Positions 1 to 9,458 of a stretch of 36,184 bases of DNA are shown piece by piece. Numbering within the stretch: position 1 is the first letter of the stretch; every line of letters begins with the position of its first letter. The DNA lies in the NCBI GenBank assembly GCA_018824305.1, contig JAHJGM010000021.1, forward strand, positions 1 through 36,184, given 5' to 3'. A program made the translations under genes and the position numbers. Source of the DNA: a bacterium (GTDB lineage: Bacteria; Campylobacterota; Campylobacteria; Campylobacterales; Sulfurimonadaceae). Below the pieces are notes generated by a model. That model did not search any database, was not told the origin of the DNA, and saw only the letters and a program-made list of their open reading frames with translations.

Positions 1-396
1 CAATAGTAATTTAATTTCTACGAAATCACTAACATTATTAAAGCTATGAAGAAATGTTTTATAAGATTCATCAAACATTAGGAAACCATTAACATAGCTA
101 AATGAAGAAGTATTATTCAAACTCTCAATCTTTCCATTTTTATCTTTTTCAGGATAAGAATAAACAGTATCATTTCTTTTAAAAGTCTCATAGTAAGTCT
201 TTATAGCTTTTTGAATGAGCAAGTCGTAAAAAGGAAGGATGAGTACAAATAAAAATATTCCGGTAGAGATAGAGAGTCTTTTTGTCAATGTCCATTTGGA
301 CTTTTTTTCTAAAATGATAAGTACAATAACTCCGATAGTTACGGAAAACAGAAGATAAACCAGATTTACTGCTATAAACATCAATCCAAAGCTCAT
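1..396 (-). CDS. Hypothetical inner-membrane protein, partial (3' end outside window)
   Basis: An open frame runs without a stop from an ATG at 394-396 to the left edge, giving 132 residues; the C-terminus is missing. The start is supported by an AGGGG Shine-Dalgarno sequence in the leader (AAAGGGGTCGTGTA before ATG). Two hydrophobic segments are visible, at about residues 4-28 and 44-60, separated by a basic stretch (KKSKWTLTKR). A polar, probably periplasmic region begins near residue 65. I do not recognise the family; it looks like a small membrane protein with an extracytoplasmic domain. A TTACATGTAA palindrome lies 31 bp upstream of the start. Confidence 0.6.
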   Translation of the reverse strand, partial: MSFGLMFIAVNLVYLLFSVTIGVIVLIILEKKSKWTLTKRLSISTGIFLFVLILPFYDLLIQKAIKTYYETFKRNDTVYSYPEKDKNGKIESLNNTSSFSYVNGFLMFDESYKTFLHSFNNVSDFVEIKLLL

Positions 397-426
397 TACA
401 CGACCCCTTTAAACACTTCTCTATCC

Positions 427-436
427 TTACATGTAA
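427..436. repeat. TTACATGTAA palindrome (first of a dispersed family)
   Basis: This is an exact 10-bp palindrome. The other exact copies start at 906, 1231, 2812, 16444, 19063, 19342, 20162, 20178, 29836, 32445 and 32461. One-mismatch forms start at 1207, 15674 and 28508 (TTACATGTAG), 3671 (TTACATGTGA), and 19609 and 26029 (GTACATGTAA); 24018 is CTACATGTAG. Copies occur in coding DNA (often read as Thr-Cys-Lys) and in intergenic DNA. The function is unknown. Confidence 0.9.
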
Positions 437-506
437 AGATTTAAATTTCATAAAAAAACACTGTGATAAATAATAACTAAAAGATTTATAAAGTTTAATG
501 AAAGAA

Positions 507-902
507 GTTCTATGTACTTTTTTCTCCGCATAAAAGTACCAAAAAGCTCTTGCAACGGCTTCGAGCTTGACTTCGTCAAGTTCCCAAGAAATAGTAAATC
601 TATTCCTAAAAACATAAAACTCGGGCAAGCCCTCAAACAGTTATATTTTTTTAACGTCATGGCTTTACTATTTCTCGGCTCTGCAGATGTTGCAATCGAC
701 GTAGAAATTTTATTGCCTGTTTGTGTCACTTTGGATTTTAGTCTTTTTGACCGAGTGGAAGCGTGAAGAAAATCAAACTGTTTGAGGGAACATCGTGACC
801 GAGTTTTTGATTTTTAGATGTAGCGACCGAAAAAGGCGTTAAAAAATCCAACCGTGACACGATTTTTTATGCTACTTTTTTCTAAAAAAAGTGGCATAGA
901 AC
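507..902. repeat. Interspersed repeat element, two inverted half-copies (MITE-like)
   Basis: This fills most of the 397-920 gap, where I see no credible gene. The outer ends are inverted: GTTCTATG at 507-514 and CATAGAAC at 895-902. Just inside each end is a hairpin, GTACTTTT/AAAAGTAC at 514-539 and GCTACTTTTTT...AAAAAAGTGGC at 871-895. Deeper in, CCCTCAAACAGTT (630-642) is matched by AACTGTTTGAGGG (776-788) in inverse orientation. The left part (about 507-645) is therefore a degenerate inverted copy of the right part. The right part (about 670-902) is clearly homologous to 19375-19595. Similar ORF-like repeats with terminal poly-T/poly-A hairpins are, as I recall, scattered through many proteobacterial genomes. 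No transposase is present, so any mobility would have to be in trans. Confidence 0.75.
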
Positions 903-905
903 CAC

Positions 906-915
906 TTACATGTAA
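906..915. repeat. TTACATGTAA palindrome downstream of the EEP nuclease gene
   Basis: An exact copy of the dispersed palindrome lies 5 bp beyond the stop codon of the minus-strand nuclease gene and 3 bp from the edge of the interspersed element. Its context (CTTACATGTAAG) extends the palindrome to 12 bp. Confidence 0.85.
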
Positions 916-920
916 GGTTA

Positions 921-1919
921 TTATCTTACAAGAAACTCAGCAGTCAAGGGCAGATGATCCGAATACCCTTTTCCCAGATGTTTTTTAGGCTTTCTTTTAC
1001 TCATCTGCCATCTGTTTATCTTACCGTTAATAACAAGATAATCTGTTTTAAAACTCCTAAGTGAACCGTTTATATAATGAAAATTTTTATTGTGTAGTGT
1101 ATATGGTGTTACGATGATGTTATCGAGTGCTTCTTTTTTCTTTTTAAAGATGTACGTATATCTTTTATCTATGTCAGTGTCATACCAAAGGTTATAGAGA
1201 CAATCCTTACATGTAGAGACCTCTTTGGCTTTACATGTAAGCTTATCTGTGTGAAGGATGCTATTGATGCCTGTTATGCCGTTCGTATCGTTATGTTTTT
1301 TGTCTATCTTTTTATTCTCTTCATAGTCTGAGTTAAAATCACCTACAATGATGATATTTTTCTCAAAACCGATCTCTTGAATCCTTGAGTAGAGTTTTTT
1401 TGCAGATTGTACTCTTTCACTCTCTTTTCCTGCTTTTGATTTCCAATGATTGTTAAAGAGATAGACACTGTTGCCATCAACATCGATTTTGACTTCCAAA
1501 ATATTTCTGTATCTGAAAGTGGCATTGATAGGTATCTCTTTTTTATACAAGATTTTATATCTGCTGAAAATCCCGACTTTTACGGTTGTGTCTTTTGCAT
1601 CTGCGAGCGCAGAATATTGATAATATAATCCATCTCGTTTGACTTGATTTTTTAGGTCGATAAACGCTTCACCTGACTCGATCTCTTGAACTGCGATTAT
1701 ATCGGCATTGATCTTTTTTATGACTTTTGCTATATTTTTTATTTTTGCATCGTATGCTTTTTTATTCCATTGCGATACACTGTTTGGAATGTACTCTTTA
1801 TATTCATATCCCGACTTTTTGAGATCAAAGAGATTTTCTACATTATATGTTGCGATTTTGACCACTTTGTCTCCATATAAGATCGATATTGATAATAACA
1901 ATAGTACTAAGAATCTCAT
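921..1919 (-). CDS. Secreted endonuclease/exonuclease/phosphatase (EEP, DNase I-like) family protein
   Basis: A 332-residue protein with a short signal peptide (hydrophobic residues 3-14, possible cleavage after G16) followed at once by the EEP fold. The family's catalytic motifs are all visible: N26 in TYNVEN, E79 in VQEIE, NNHWK at 156-160, GDFNSD at 193-198, and the terminal SDH at 320-322. These residues support a Mg2+-dependent phosphodiesterase acting in the periplasm or outside the cell; the substrate (DNA, RNA or other phosphoester) cannot be read from sequence. The ATG directly abuts the stop of the upstream oligopeptidase gene, so the two are probably co-transcribed. Two palindrome sites (1207, 1231) fall in its C-terminal half, encoding STCK and LTCK. 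Confidence 0.85.
   Translation of the reverse strand: MRFLVLLLLSISILYGDKVVKIATYNVENLFDLKKSGYEYKEYIPNSVSQWNKKAYDAKIKNIAKVIKKINADIIAVQEIESGEAFIDLKNQVKRDGLYYQYSALADAKDTTVKVGIFSRYKILYKKEIPINATFRYRNILEVKIDVDGNSVYLFNNHWKSKAGKESERVQSAKKLYSRIQEIGFEKNIIIVGDFNSDYEENKKIDKKHNDTNGITGINSILHTDKLTCKAKEVSTCKDCLYNLWYDTDIDKRYTYIFKKKKEALDNIIVTPYTLHNKNFHYINGSLRSFKTDYLVINGKINRWQMSKRKPKKHLGKGYSDHLPLTAEFLVR
1231..1240. repeat. TTACATGTAA palindrome inside the EEP nuclease gene
   Basis: This exact intragenic copy is followed 24 bp away by a one-mismatch copy (TTACATGTAG at 1207-1216). The local peptide reads LTCKAKEVSTCK, so both sites encode Thr-Cys-Lys. Confidence 0.85.
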
Positions 1920-3869
1920 CTATTTTATGCCGTTTAATCTTAAAAGATTATTGACATCGGGCTCTCTTCCCATAAGCTCTACAAAAAGTTTTTGCATACT
2001 GTAGCTGCCGCCTTTTTTAAGCACTATGTCCAGGTATCCTTTTGCTGTTTTTGAATCAAAGATCCCCTCATCGACAATCTGAAAAAATGTGTCGGCACTG
2101 AGGACTTCCGCCCATTTATAGCTGTAGTATCCTGCTGCATATCCTCCACCGAATATATGGGAAAAACCGTTTTGAAACTTATTGTATGCAGGCGGTTTGA
2201 TAAGAGCTGTTTTTTCTCTTATACTGTCAAGAAGAGCTTGTACCTCTTCGCCTTTATATCTGCCCATGTGGAGTTTAAAATCAAAAAGCGAGAATTCCAG
2301 CTGTCTTAGCATCGATAAGCCTGACTGGAAGTTTTTAGAAAGGATGAGCTTTTCTATCATCTCATCAGGTAGCGTTTCACCTGTTTTGTAATGTTTTGCA
2401 AAAAGTTTTAGGACCTGCGGTTCATAGGCGAAGTTTTCCAAAAGCTGTGAAGGAAACTCTACGGCATCCCACTCGACACCGTTCACACCGCTGACCTCGT
2501 TCTCATTGACTTGAGAGAGTAGATGATGGATGGTATGACCCATCTCATGAAAAAGTGTCACCACATCGTCATGGCGAAGCAGAGAGAGAGTCTCTTTGCC
2601 AGATGGCGGAAAGTTACACACGACAAACGCAGAAGCCAGCTGTTCGTTGTTATTTTCATCTTTGCAATGTGTCTGCCAGTTATGCATCCATGCACCGCCG
2701 CGTTTGTCTTTTCGTGATTCAAGATCCATATATATTCTAGCTGTGAGAGTATCATCTAAATACAGATCATACGCTTTTGCTTTTTCATCCCATAGCGGTG
2801 TCTCAACGCTCTTACATGTAAAGCCAAAAAGCTTATGCAAAAACTCAAACATACCGTTGACGACTGAGTTTTGTTCCAAGTAAGGTCTGTACAACTCTTC
2901 GTCGATGTCATATTTTTCGCGTTTGAGTATTTCGCTGTAGTAAGCCATATCGTAGCTTTTTATCTCATCTTGCGTGACCTCTTTTAACTCTACAAGTTCA
3001 TTTTTTGCCTGATCTATCGATGAGTCGATAAGCTTTTGTATGAACTCGATCACCTTGTCTGTAGAGGGGGCCATCTTCGATGCGATAGAGTATTCGCTGT
3101 AGTTATTGAAGCCCAAGAGCTTTACCATATCTTGCTTGAGTTCTAAAATCCTGTCAATGATTGCGGCATTTTCCGGTGCTCTTGTTGTGTATGCTTTGTA
3201 TAAAACTTCTCTTATAGCCTGGTTTTTTCCATAGGTCATATACGCTATGTAAGTCGGCATTTGGAGATTGAGTTTATATTTTGTGACTCCATTGTCGTTA
3301 AATTTTAACTCCTCTATGTCACTCTCCGGAACACCCTCCATATCTTTTTCATCGACGATATATTCAAATGCATTTGTCGCATCCAAAAGGTTTTGCGAGA
3401 ATTTATTTGAGAGCTCATTTTTTTCAAGATTGATTTTTTGCAGTTTTTCTTTTGTCTCATCATCAAGATGGGCACCGCTTAATTCAAAGTTTTGGATGTT
3501 TAATTCCAAGACTCTTTTTTGCTCATCATTCAGATTTTTTTCACTCTCAAAAATCTGTTTTATAGCTTTATAGATATCCAGATTTTGACCTATTTTTGTT
3601 GAATATTCTGTGATAATAGGAAGTGCATTCGAATATATTTCTTGTGTTTTTTTAGAGTTTTTTACCGAGTTTACATGTGACAATGGAGTAAAAAATTTAT
3701 CTAGTCTTTCATCCATCATCTCAAAAGGTTTGACAAAATTTGCAAATGTTTTCTCTTTTATATTGAGTATTTCGATCACTTTTTTATTGTTTTCATCGAT
3801 TATTGTTGAAAGATCATTGATAAAAGTGTCCAAATTTACACTAAAATCTAAAAAATATTCTTTATTCAT
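1920..3869 (-). CDS. prlC: M3 family oligopeptidase (oligopeptidase A / PrlC-like)
   Basis: A 649-residue zinc metallopeptidase of family M3. The active-site motif HEMGH is at 441-445 and the third zinc ligand is predicted as E471 in VEFPSQ. A PrlC/thimet-type C-terminal signature (GGGYAAGYYSYKWAEVLSADTF region) lies near residue 595. Length and motifs fit the oligopeptidase A branch better than PepF, but the symbol is by similarity only. There is no signal peptide, so it should act in the cytoplasm on short peptides, for example products of ATP-dependent proteases and cleaved signal peptides. The ATG is preceded by a weak GGAAC element and by a TATAAT box at 3886-3891. It is divergent from pyrH and is followed directly by the EEP nuclease gene. 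Confidence 0.88.
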   Translation of the reverse strand: MNKEYFLDFSVNLDTFINDLSTIIDENNKKVIEILNIKEKTFANFVKPFEMMDERLDKFFTPLSHVNSVKNSKKTQEIYSNALPIITEYSTKIGQNLDIYKAIKQIFESEKNLNDEQKRVLELNIQNFELSGAHLDDETKEKLQKINLEKNELSNKFSQNLLDATNAFEYIVDEKDMEGVPESDIEELKFNDNGVTKYKLNLQMPTYIAYMTYGKNQAIREVLYKAYTTRAPENAAIIDRILELKQDMVKLLGFNNYSEYSIASKMAPSTDKVIEFIQKLIDSSIDQAKNELVELKEVTQDEIKSYDMAYYSEILKREKYDIDEELYRPYLEQNSVVNGMFEFLHKLFGFTCKSVETPLWDEKAKAYDLYLDDTLTARIYMDLESRKDKRGGAWMHNWQTHCKDENNNEQLASAFVVCNFPPSGKETLSLLRHDDVVTLFHEMGHTIHHLLSQVNENEVSGVNGVEWDAVEFPSQLLENFAYEPQVLKLFAKHYKTGETLPDEMIEKLILSKNFQSGLSMLRQLEFSLFDFKLHMGRYKGEEVQALLDSIREKTALIKPPAYNKFQNGFSHIFGGGYAAGYYSYKWAEVLSADTFFQIVDEGIFDSKTAKGYLDIVLKKGGSYSMQKLFVELMGREPDVNNLLRLNGIK

Positions 3870-3885
3870 CTTATTGTTCCAATCT

Positions 3886-3891
3886 ATTATA
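3886..3891 (-). promoter_or_regulatory. -10 box for the oligopeptidase-nuclease pair
   Basis: A perfect TATAAT lies on the minus strand 17 bp upstream of the oligopeptidase ATG, giving a very short leader. No clear -35 element is seen, which is usual in Campylobacterota. Confidence 0.5.
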
Positions 3892-3982
3892 ATTTAGCGG
3901 GTATTGTATCTTAGTTAGGATAAACTCATATTAAATTATGTACAATAGATTTTCCAAAAGCGTTTTTAAAGCGATTTTTATA

Positions 3983-4725
<743 letters not shown>

Positions 4726-4760
4726 GTTATTTAAAACAAATCAAATAAAAGGTTTTAACA

Positions 4761-4973
4761 ATGAGAGTAGAAGAATTAACAGCAAAAGCACTAGAAGTAG
4801 CGAATATAGATAGATATGTACTTGCAATCGCAGTAGCAAAACGTGCGGATGAACTTTTAAACGGTAGTCCAAGTAAATTGAATATTGATCCAAAATCGAT
4901 GAAAGCATCAGATCTGGCTTTAATGGAAATAGCAGAGGGCCTTGTAGTAATCAAAGGCTTTGAAAAAAAATAA
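4761..4973 (+). CDS. rpoZ: DNA-directed RNA polymerase subunit omega
   Basis: A 70-residue protein with the omega signature: an N-terminal RVEELTAKALE start, then RYVLAIAVAKRADEL corresponding to the conserved region that binds the beta-prime C-terminus. It assists RNA polymerase assembly and, in many bacteria, forms part of the ppGpp site 1. Placement just before the (p)ppGpp synthetase gene, with 16 bp between them, fits that shared role. An AAAAGG Shine-Dalgarno element precedes the ATG. Confidence 0.93.
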   Translation: MRVEELTAKALEVANIDRYVLAIAVAKRADELLNGSPSKLNIDPKSMKASDLALMEIAEGLVVIKGFEKK

Positions 4974-4989
4974 CTTCTAAAGAAAAATC

Positions 4990-7143
4990 TTGAGCCGATT
5001 AAATTTAGAAAAGATAAAACATTTTCATAGTGTTGACTCGGCTACAGATTATTTATTTAAACAGATCGAACATTCGGCAAAGTTAAAAGAAGCCCTTGAC
5101 TTTGCTGCCAAAGCTCACGAAGGCCAAATTAGAAAAAGTGGTGAGCCCTACATAATACATCCCATTCTCGTTTCTTCCATCGTAGCATCAATTACAAATG
5201 ACGAGTCTATGGCGATCGCCGCACTTTTACATGATATCGTTGAAGATACGGATACATCGGTTGAAGAGATATCAAACCGTTTTGGTAGCGATGTCGCTCA
5301 TCTCGTCGAGGGATTGACCAAGATAGATATTATCCGTGATGCCGAACTTATTCCCTCATCATCCGATGAAAAACTCATCGTCTCCGCACTCTCATTCAGA
5401 AAGATGCTTGTTGCAAGTATCCATGATGTCAGAGTTCTTGTCGTAAAATTGTGTGACAGGCTCCACAACATGCTCACATTAGATGCTCTGCCACCCTATA
5501 AGCAGCATCGCATCGCCGAAGAGACGTTGGTCGTTTATGGACCGATCGCGCATAGACTCGGGATCTCATTTCTTAAAAATATGCTCGAAGATCTTAGCTT
5601 TTCCTATCTGTTTAAAGAGGAAAAGCACTATATCGATAACTATCTCGATACAAACTACAGGGAGCTGGAAACAAAACTCGATGAGTTTAAGCAGTCCGTT
5701 TCAAAGCTTTTGGTCCAAAATGGCTACTGTGAAGATGATTTTGAGATACTCAGCCGTGTAAAACATAAGTACTCTATCTACCTAAAGATGCAGAGAAAAG
5801 GGATAAGTATAGATGAAGTCCTTGATCTTTTAGCTATCAGGATCTTGGCCAAAAACAAGATAGACTGTTACAAGATACTTGGTATTGTCCATCTGCATTT
5901 TAAACCTCTTGCTTCGAGATTTAAAGATTACATCGCCATAGCAAAAGAGAACGGTTATCAGACGATCCATACTTCCGTTTTTTTTAATCACGTTATATTT
6001 GAGGTACAGATCCGTACATTTCAGATGCATAAAACGGCAGAATACGGTGTCGCTGCCCACTGGAAATATAAAAACGGCGGCAATGAGATAAGTCTTGAGT
6101 GGCTGAAAAATCTTCAATATCAAAACGAGTCCGTTGAAGATTTTTATGAGATGATAAAAAACGATCTTTACAGTGAAGATATCAGTGTCTTCTCACCAAA
6201 GGGCGATGCCTATACGCTTCCAAGAGGTGCAGTCGCATTGGATTTTGCTTATGCAGTTCACTCAAAAGTAGGAGATTGTGCATCAGCTTGTCTTGTCAAT
6301 AAAGAAAGAGTTTCTCTTCTTTCTGAGTTACAAAACGGGGATATAGTCAATATTATAACAGACAAGGAAACTATCAGCAGGTGCAGCTGGATAGATGCCG
6401 TTCAAACATCCAGAGCAAAGACATATATGAAAACACTTTGTAACTCAAAGTTTAAACATATAGATTCTCTGGCTAGTATCAGCATAGTCGCAACGGTCAT
6501 GGGACTGAACAACTCGCGTGTAGATGAATGGTTCACTGCTCATAATTGCAGTGAAGCCAGATTGAAAATACCAAATGACCTCAATCAGTTAAAAGAGACG
6601 ATAACCAAATATGTTGAGGATCTAAGCACCAATCAGAGATTTTCAAGTTTCTTGACAAGAAGAAAATTCAAGTTCAAAGAGAGTGTGTACCAAGGCGTAA
6701 AAGTTGTCAGCAATAAATCTATTAACGGTCTGATCTTTGATTATTGTTGTCACCCCAAAATGAGTGATCCTATAGTAGGGATACTGCACGGTTCTAAAGT
6801 GCATATACATCACAAGATGTGCCAAAATGCACTTCAGCAGATCAAAGCGTATGAACCTATGGTCTTTGTAAAATGGGAAGACAAAAAAGTCTATCATTAC
6901 CATATCATCGTGAGCCTTCAAAACGGTAAGGGCGCTCTTGCGAACTTTTTGACCTATTTGGCGAAAATCGATATTGAGATCATGAGTATTGTTTTAGGCA
7001 AAGAAAAAGTCGATCATGTCCACTATTGTGAGATCGATTTTCACTCTATGGAAGCAAACATTTATCAACTACAAGGTAAAATTGAGAAAAAAGTTAAAGT
7101 CATAAATCTGGTAAGAACAGATGATGTTTATAAGAAAGATTAA
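4990..7143 (+). CDS. spoT: Bifunctional (p)ppGpp synthetase/hydrolase, RelA/SpoT family
   Basis: A 717-residue long RSH enzyme that makes and degrades (p)ppGpp. The hydrolase (HD) domain appears intact, with H57, H81-D82, E85-D86 and N160 in the expected places. The synthetase domain has RFKD at 310-313 (the Arg-x-Lys-Asp form of bifunctional enzymes), NGYQTIHT, and E338 in FEVQIRT. A TGS domain follows at about 398-460, a Cys-Cys segment (YCCHPK) near 580, and a C-terminal ACT domain at about 640-717. The start is a TTG after a poor Shine-Dalgarno sequence (AAAGAAAA), implying low translation. As in other Campylobacterota this is probably the only long RSH protein, but that cannot be checked here. 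Confidence 0.95.
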   Translation: MSRLNLEKIKHFHSVDSATDYLFKQIEHSAKLKEALDFAAKAHEGQIRKSGEPYIIHPILVSSIVASITNDESMAIAALLHDIVEDTDTSVEEISNRFGSDVAHLVEGLTKIDIIRDAELIPSSSDEKLIVSALSFRKMLVASIHDVRVLVVKLCDRLHNMLTLDALPPYKQHRIAEETLVVYGPIAHRLGISFLKNMLEDLSFSYLFKEEKHYIDNYLDTNYRELETKLDEFKQSVSKLLVQNGYCEDDFEILSRVKHKYSIYLKMQRKGISIDEVLDLLAIRILAKNKIDCYKILGIVHLHFKPLASRFKDYIAIAKENGYQTIHTSVFFNHVIFEVQIRTFQMHKTAEYGVAAHWKYKNGGNEISLEWLKNLQYQNESVEDFYEMIKNDLYSEDISVFSPKGDAYTLPRGAVALDFAYAVHSKVGDCASACLVNKERVSLLSELQNGDIVNIITDKETISRCSWIDAVQTSRAKTYMKTLCNSKFKHIDSLASISIVATVMGLNNSRVDEWFTAHNCSEARLKIPNDLNQLKETITKYVEDLSTNQRFSSFLTRRKFKFKESVYQGVKVVSNKSINGLIFDYCCHPKMSDPIVGILHGSKVHIHHKMCQNALQQIKAYEPMVFVKWEDKKVYHYHIIVSLQNGKGALANFLTYLAKIDIEIMSIVLGKEKVDHVHYCEIDFHSMEANIYQLQGKIEKKVKVINLVRTDDVYKKD

Positions 7144-7157
7144 GAATTAGGATAGAG

Positions 7158-8360
7158 ATGATAAAAGAGGCGTTGAGAGAGATAAGTCGTGGCACAGCAG
7201 AGATAATAGATAATGACGCAATAGTGAAATTAGTAACGAACTATTTTCAAAAGGGTGAGACTTATACAGTAAAAGCAGGTTTTGACCCGACTGCACCGGA
7301 CCTTCATTTAGGGCACACCGTTCTTTTACAAAAATTGGCGACTTTTCAAAAATATGGAGCGAAAATACAGTTTCTTATAGGTGACTTTACAGCTCAGATC
7401 GGTGATCCGACAGGCAAGAGTGTCACAAGAAAAACACTAAGTGCCGTGCAGATACAAGAGAATGCAAAAAGCTACAAGGATCAGGTATTTAAGATACTCG
7501 ATCCTCTTAAAACGGAAGTTGTCTTTAACTCCGAGTGGATAAATGCTCTTGGTGCTTCGGGGATGCTTTCTCTCACGACTACCTTTAACGTAGCCAGAAT
7601 GCTTGAGCGCGATGATTTTGATAAAAGATACAAAAGCGGTACATCGATCTCTATCAGCGAGTTTATTTATCCGCTTCTCCAAGGGTATGACAGTGTTCAC
7701 TTAAAAAGCGATATCGAGATAGGCGGGACTGATCAAAAGTTCAACCTTTTGATGGGTCGTCATTTGCAACGTGCTTATGAGATAGGAAAAGAGCAGTCTG
7801 TACTGATGATGCCTATATTAGAGGGCTTGGACGGTGTCCAGAAGATGAGTAAATCTCTTAATAACTACATCGGTGTGGCTGATGAGCCTAATGATATGTT
7901 CGGAAAAGTGCTGAGTATATCCGATGAACTTATGTGGAGATATTACGAGCTTTTGAGTGCAAAGAGTTTAGACGAGATCGAAGCACTTAAAAACGGTGTA
8001 AATGACGGCTCATTGCATCCTAAAAAAGTGAAAGAGGAGTTAGGTCTAGAGATCATTGAAAGATTTCATTCCAAAGATGCTGCAATAGGTGCAAAAGAGG
8101 AGTTTGAGAGAGTACATGCAAACAATGAAATACCTACGGATATAGAAGAATTTGAACTTTTGGAGTCTCCGATCTGGATCGCCAAAGCCTTAGTCGAATG
8201 TAAATTAGAACCGTCAACTTCACAAGCCCGTAGAGATATTAAGCAAGGTGCTGTTAAAATAAACCAAGATAAAGTCGAAGATGATCAGTTACAGATTGAA
8301 AGTGGCGAGTATATTCTACAAGTCGGAAAAAGAAAGTTTGCAAAAGCAAGGGTTAAATGA
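7158..8360 (+). CDS. tyrS: Tyrosyl-tRNA synthetase
   Basis: A 400-residue class I synthetase charging tRNA-Tyr in the cytoplasm. The HIGH-type motif is HLGH at 50-53 and the KMSKS loop is exact at 229-233. A C-terminal S4-like RNA-binding segment starts near residue 335 (SQARRDIKQGAVKIN). Size and motifs fit the TyrZ-like subgroup that carries a true KMSKS. It follows spoT by 14 bp and overlaps the next gene by 4 bp (ATGA), indicating translational coupling. Confidence 0.96.
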   Translation: MIKEALREISRGTAEIIDNDAIVKLVTNYFQKGETYTVKAGFDPTAPDLHLGHTVLLQKLATFQKYGAKIQFLIGDFTAQIGDPTGKSVTRKTLSAVQIQENAKSYKDQVFKILDPLKTEVVFNSEWINALGASGMLSLTTTFNVARMLERDDFDKRYKSGTSISISEFIYPLLQGYDSVHLKSDIEIGGTDQKFNLLMGRHLQRAYEIGKEQSVLMMPILEGLDGVQKMSKSLNNYIGVADEPNDMFGKVLSISDELMWRYYELLSAKSLDEIEALKNGVNDGSLHPKKVKEELGLEIIERFHSKDAAIGAKEEFERVHANNEIPTDIEEFELLESPIWIAKALVECKLEPSTSQARRDIKQGAVKINQDKVEDDQLQIESGEYILQVGKRKFAKARVK

Positions 8361-9451
8361 TGAGTTATAAATCTGTACAAATAGGTAAATATAAAATACA
8401 AAAACCTATCATTCAAGGTGGTATGGGTGTCGGAATAAGTTGGGATAAACTAGCCGGAACAGTATCAAAAGAGGGTGGATTAGGTGTTATTAGTGCAGTA
8501 GGGACCGGTTATTATGAAGATAAAGCGTATGCAAAGCGTTTAGTCGCACAAAGACCCTTAGAAGCTGAAAACTTTTACTCAAAAGAGGGCTTTACGGCTA
8601 TTATCAAGAATGCAAGAAAAATATGCGGGAAAAAACCTCTTGCTGCCAATATCTTGTATGCGATCAATGATTATGGACGTGTGGTAAAAGATGCTTGTGA
8701 AGCCGGAATAGATATCATCATCACAGGTGCAGGACTTCCGACAAACATGCCGGAATTCACTGAAGATTATCCTGATGTCGCGCTCGTTCCTATCGTTTCA
8801 TCTCCAAAGGCTTTGGCAATTATCTGTAAAAGATGGCAAAAAAGATATAATCGTCTTCCCGATGCAGTGGTTTTAGAAGGCCCAAAAAGCGGTGGACACC
8901 AAGGTTTTACTTATGAGCAGTGTGCTATGGAAGAGTTTCAATTGGAAAATCTTGTAGCACCTGTTGTAGAAGAAGCTAAAAAATGGGGAAATATCCCTGT
9001 TTTTGCAGCCGGAGGGATCTGGGATAAAAAAGATATCGACGAGATGATGGCTCTTGGTGCTGCAGGCGTTCAGATGGGTACAAGATTTATCGGTACGCAT
9101 GAGTGTGACGCCCATGATAATTTCAAACAAGTCCTTTTAGACGCAAAAGAGGAAGATATACAGCTTATGGCGTCGCCTGTCGGATATCCGGCTCGCGGTG
9201 TCAAAACAAATCTTACCTCTTTGGTCGAGAAAAGAGAGGGACCTGCGATCAAGTGTATCTCAAATTGTGTCGCTCCCTGTCATCGCGGAGTCGAGGCAAA
9301 AGCAGTCGGTTTTTGTATAGCAGACAGACTCAGTGATGCTTATGTCGGTAATTTAGAGTTTGGACTCTTCTTCTCAGGGACAAACGGATACCGCTTAGAT
9401 AAAATCATTTCGGTAAAAGAACTCATGGACAAACTGGTAAATGGTGAATAA
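8357..9451 (+). CDS. NAD(P)H-dependent flavin oxidoreductase / nitronate monooxygenase family
   Basis: A 364-residue FMN-dependent TIM-barrel enzyme. The N-terminus carries the family QGGMGVGIS segment. The proposed catalytic His is H181 in GGHQG, and the FMN phosphate-binding region is AAGGIWDKKDI...GAAGVQMGTRFI. The same fold includes nitronate monooxygenase (detoxifying propionate 3-nitronate) and FabK-type enoyl-ACP reductase; sequence alone does not settle which. A cysteine cluster (CISNCVAPC near residue 300) is notable, as it could bind metal. Two in-frame ATGs (8357 and 8360) are possible starts. The gene overlaps tyrS and precedes the amidase by 7 bp. Confidence 0.85.
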   Translation: MMSYKSVQIGKYKIQKPIIQGGMGVGISWDKLAGTVSKEGGLGVISAVGTGYYEDKAYAKRLVAQRPLEAENFYSKEGFTAIIKNARKICGKKPLAANILYAINDYGRVVKDACEAGIDIIITGAGLPTNMPEFTEDYPDVALVPIVSSPKALAIICKRWQKRYNRLPDAVVLEGPKSGGHQGFTYEQCAMEEFQLENLVAPVVEEAKKWGNIPVFAAGGIWDKKDIDEMMALGAAGVQMGTRFIGTHECDAHDNFKQVLLDAKEEDIQLMASPVGYPARGVKTNLTSLVEKREGPAIKCISNCVAPCHRGVEAKAVGFCIADRLSDAYVGNLEFGLFFSGTNGYRLDKIISVKELMDKLVNGE

Positions 9452-9458
9452 AATTTGA

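Noticed and set aside
188-628. 146-codon minus-strand open frame
   Set aside because: It runs through the inverted repeat element and out of frame across the real membrane-protein gene at 1-396, which has a good ribosome site. Its peptide has no gene-like character.
512-766. 84-codon plus-strand open frame in the repeat element
   Set aside because: It spans the head-to-head junction of the repeat, and no equivalent frame is intact in the copy at 19375-19595. Its bias comes from the repeat itself.
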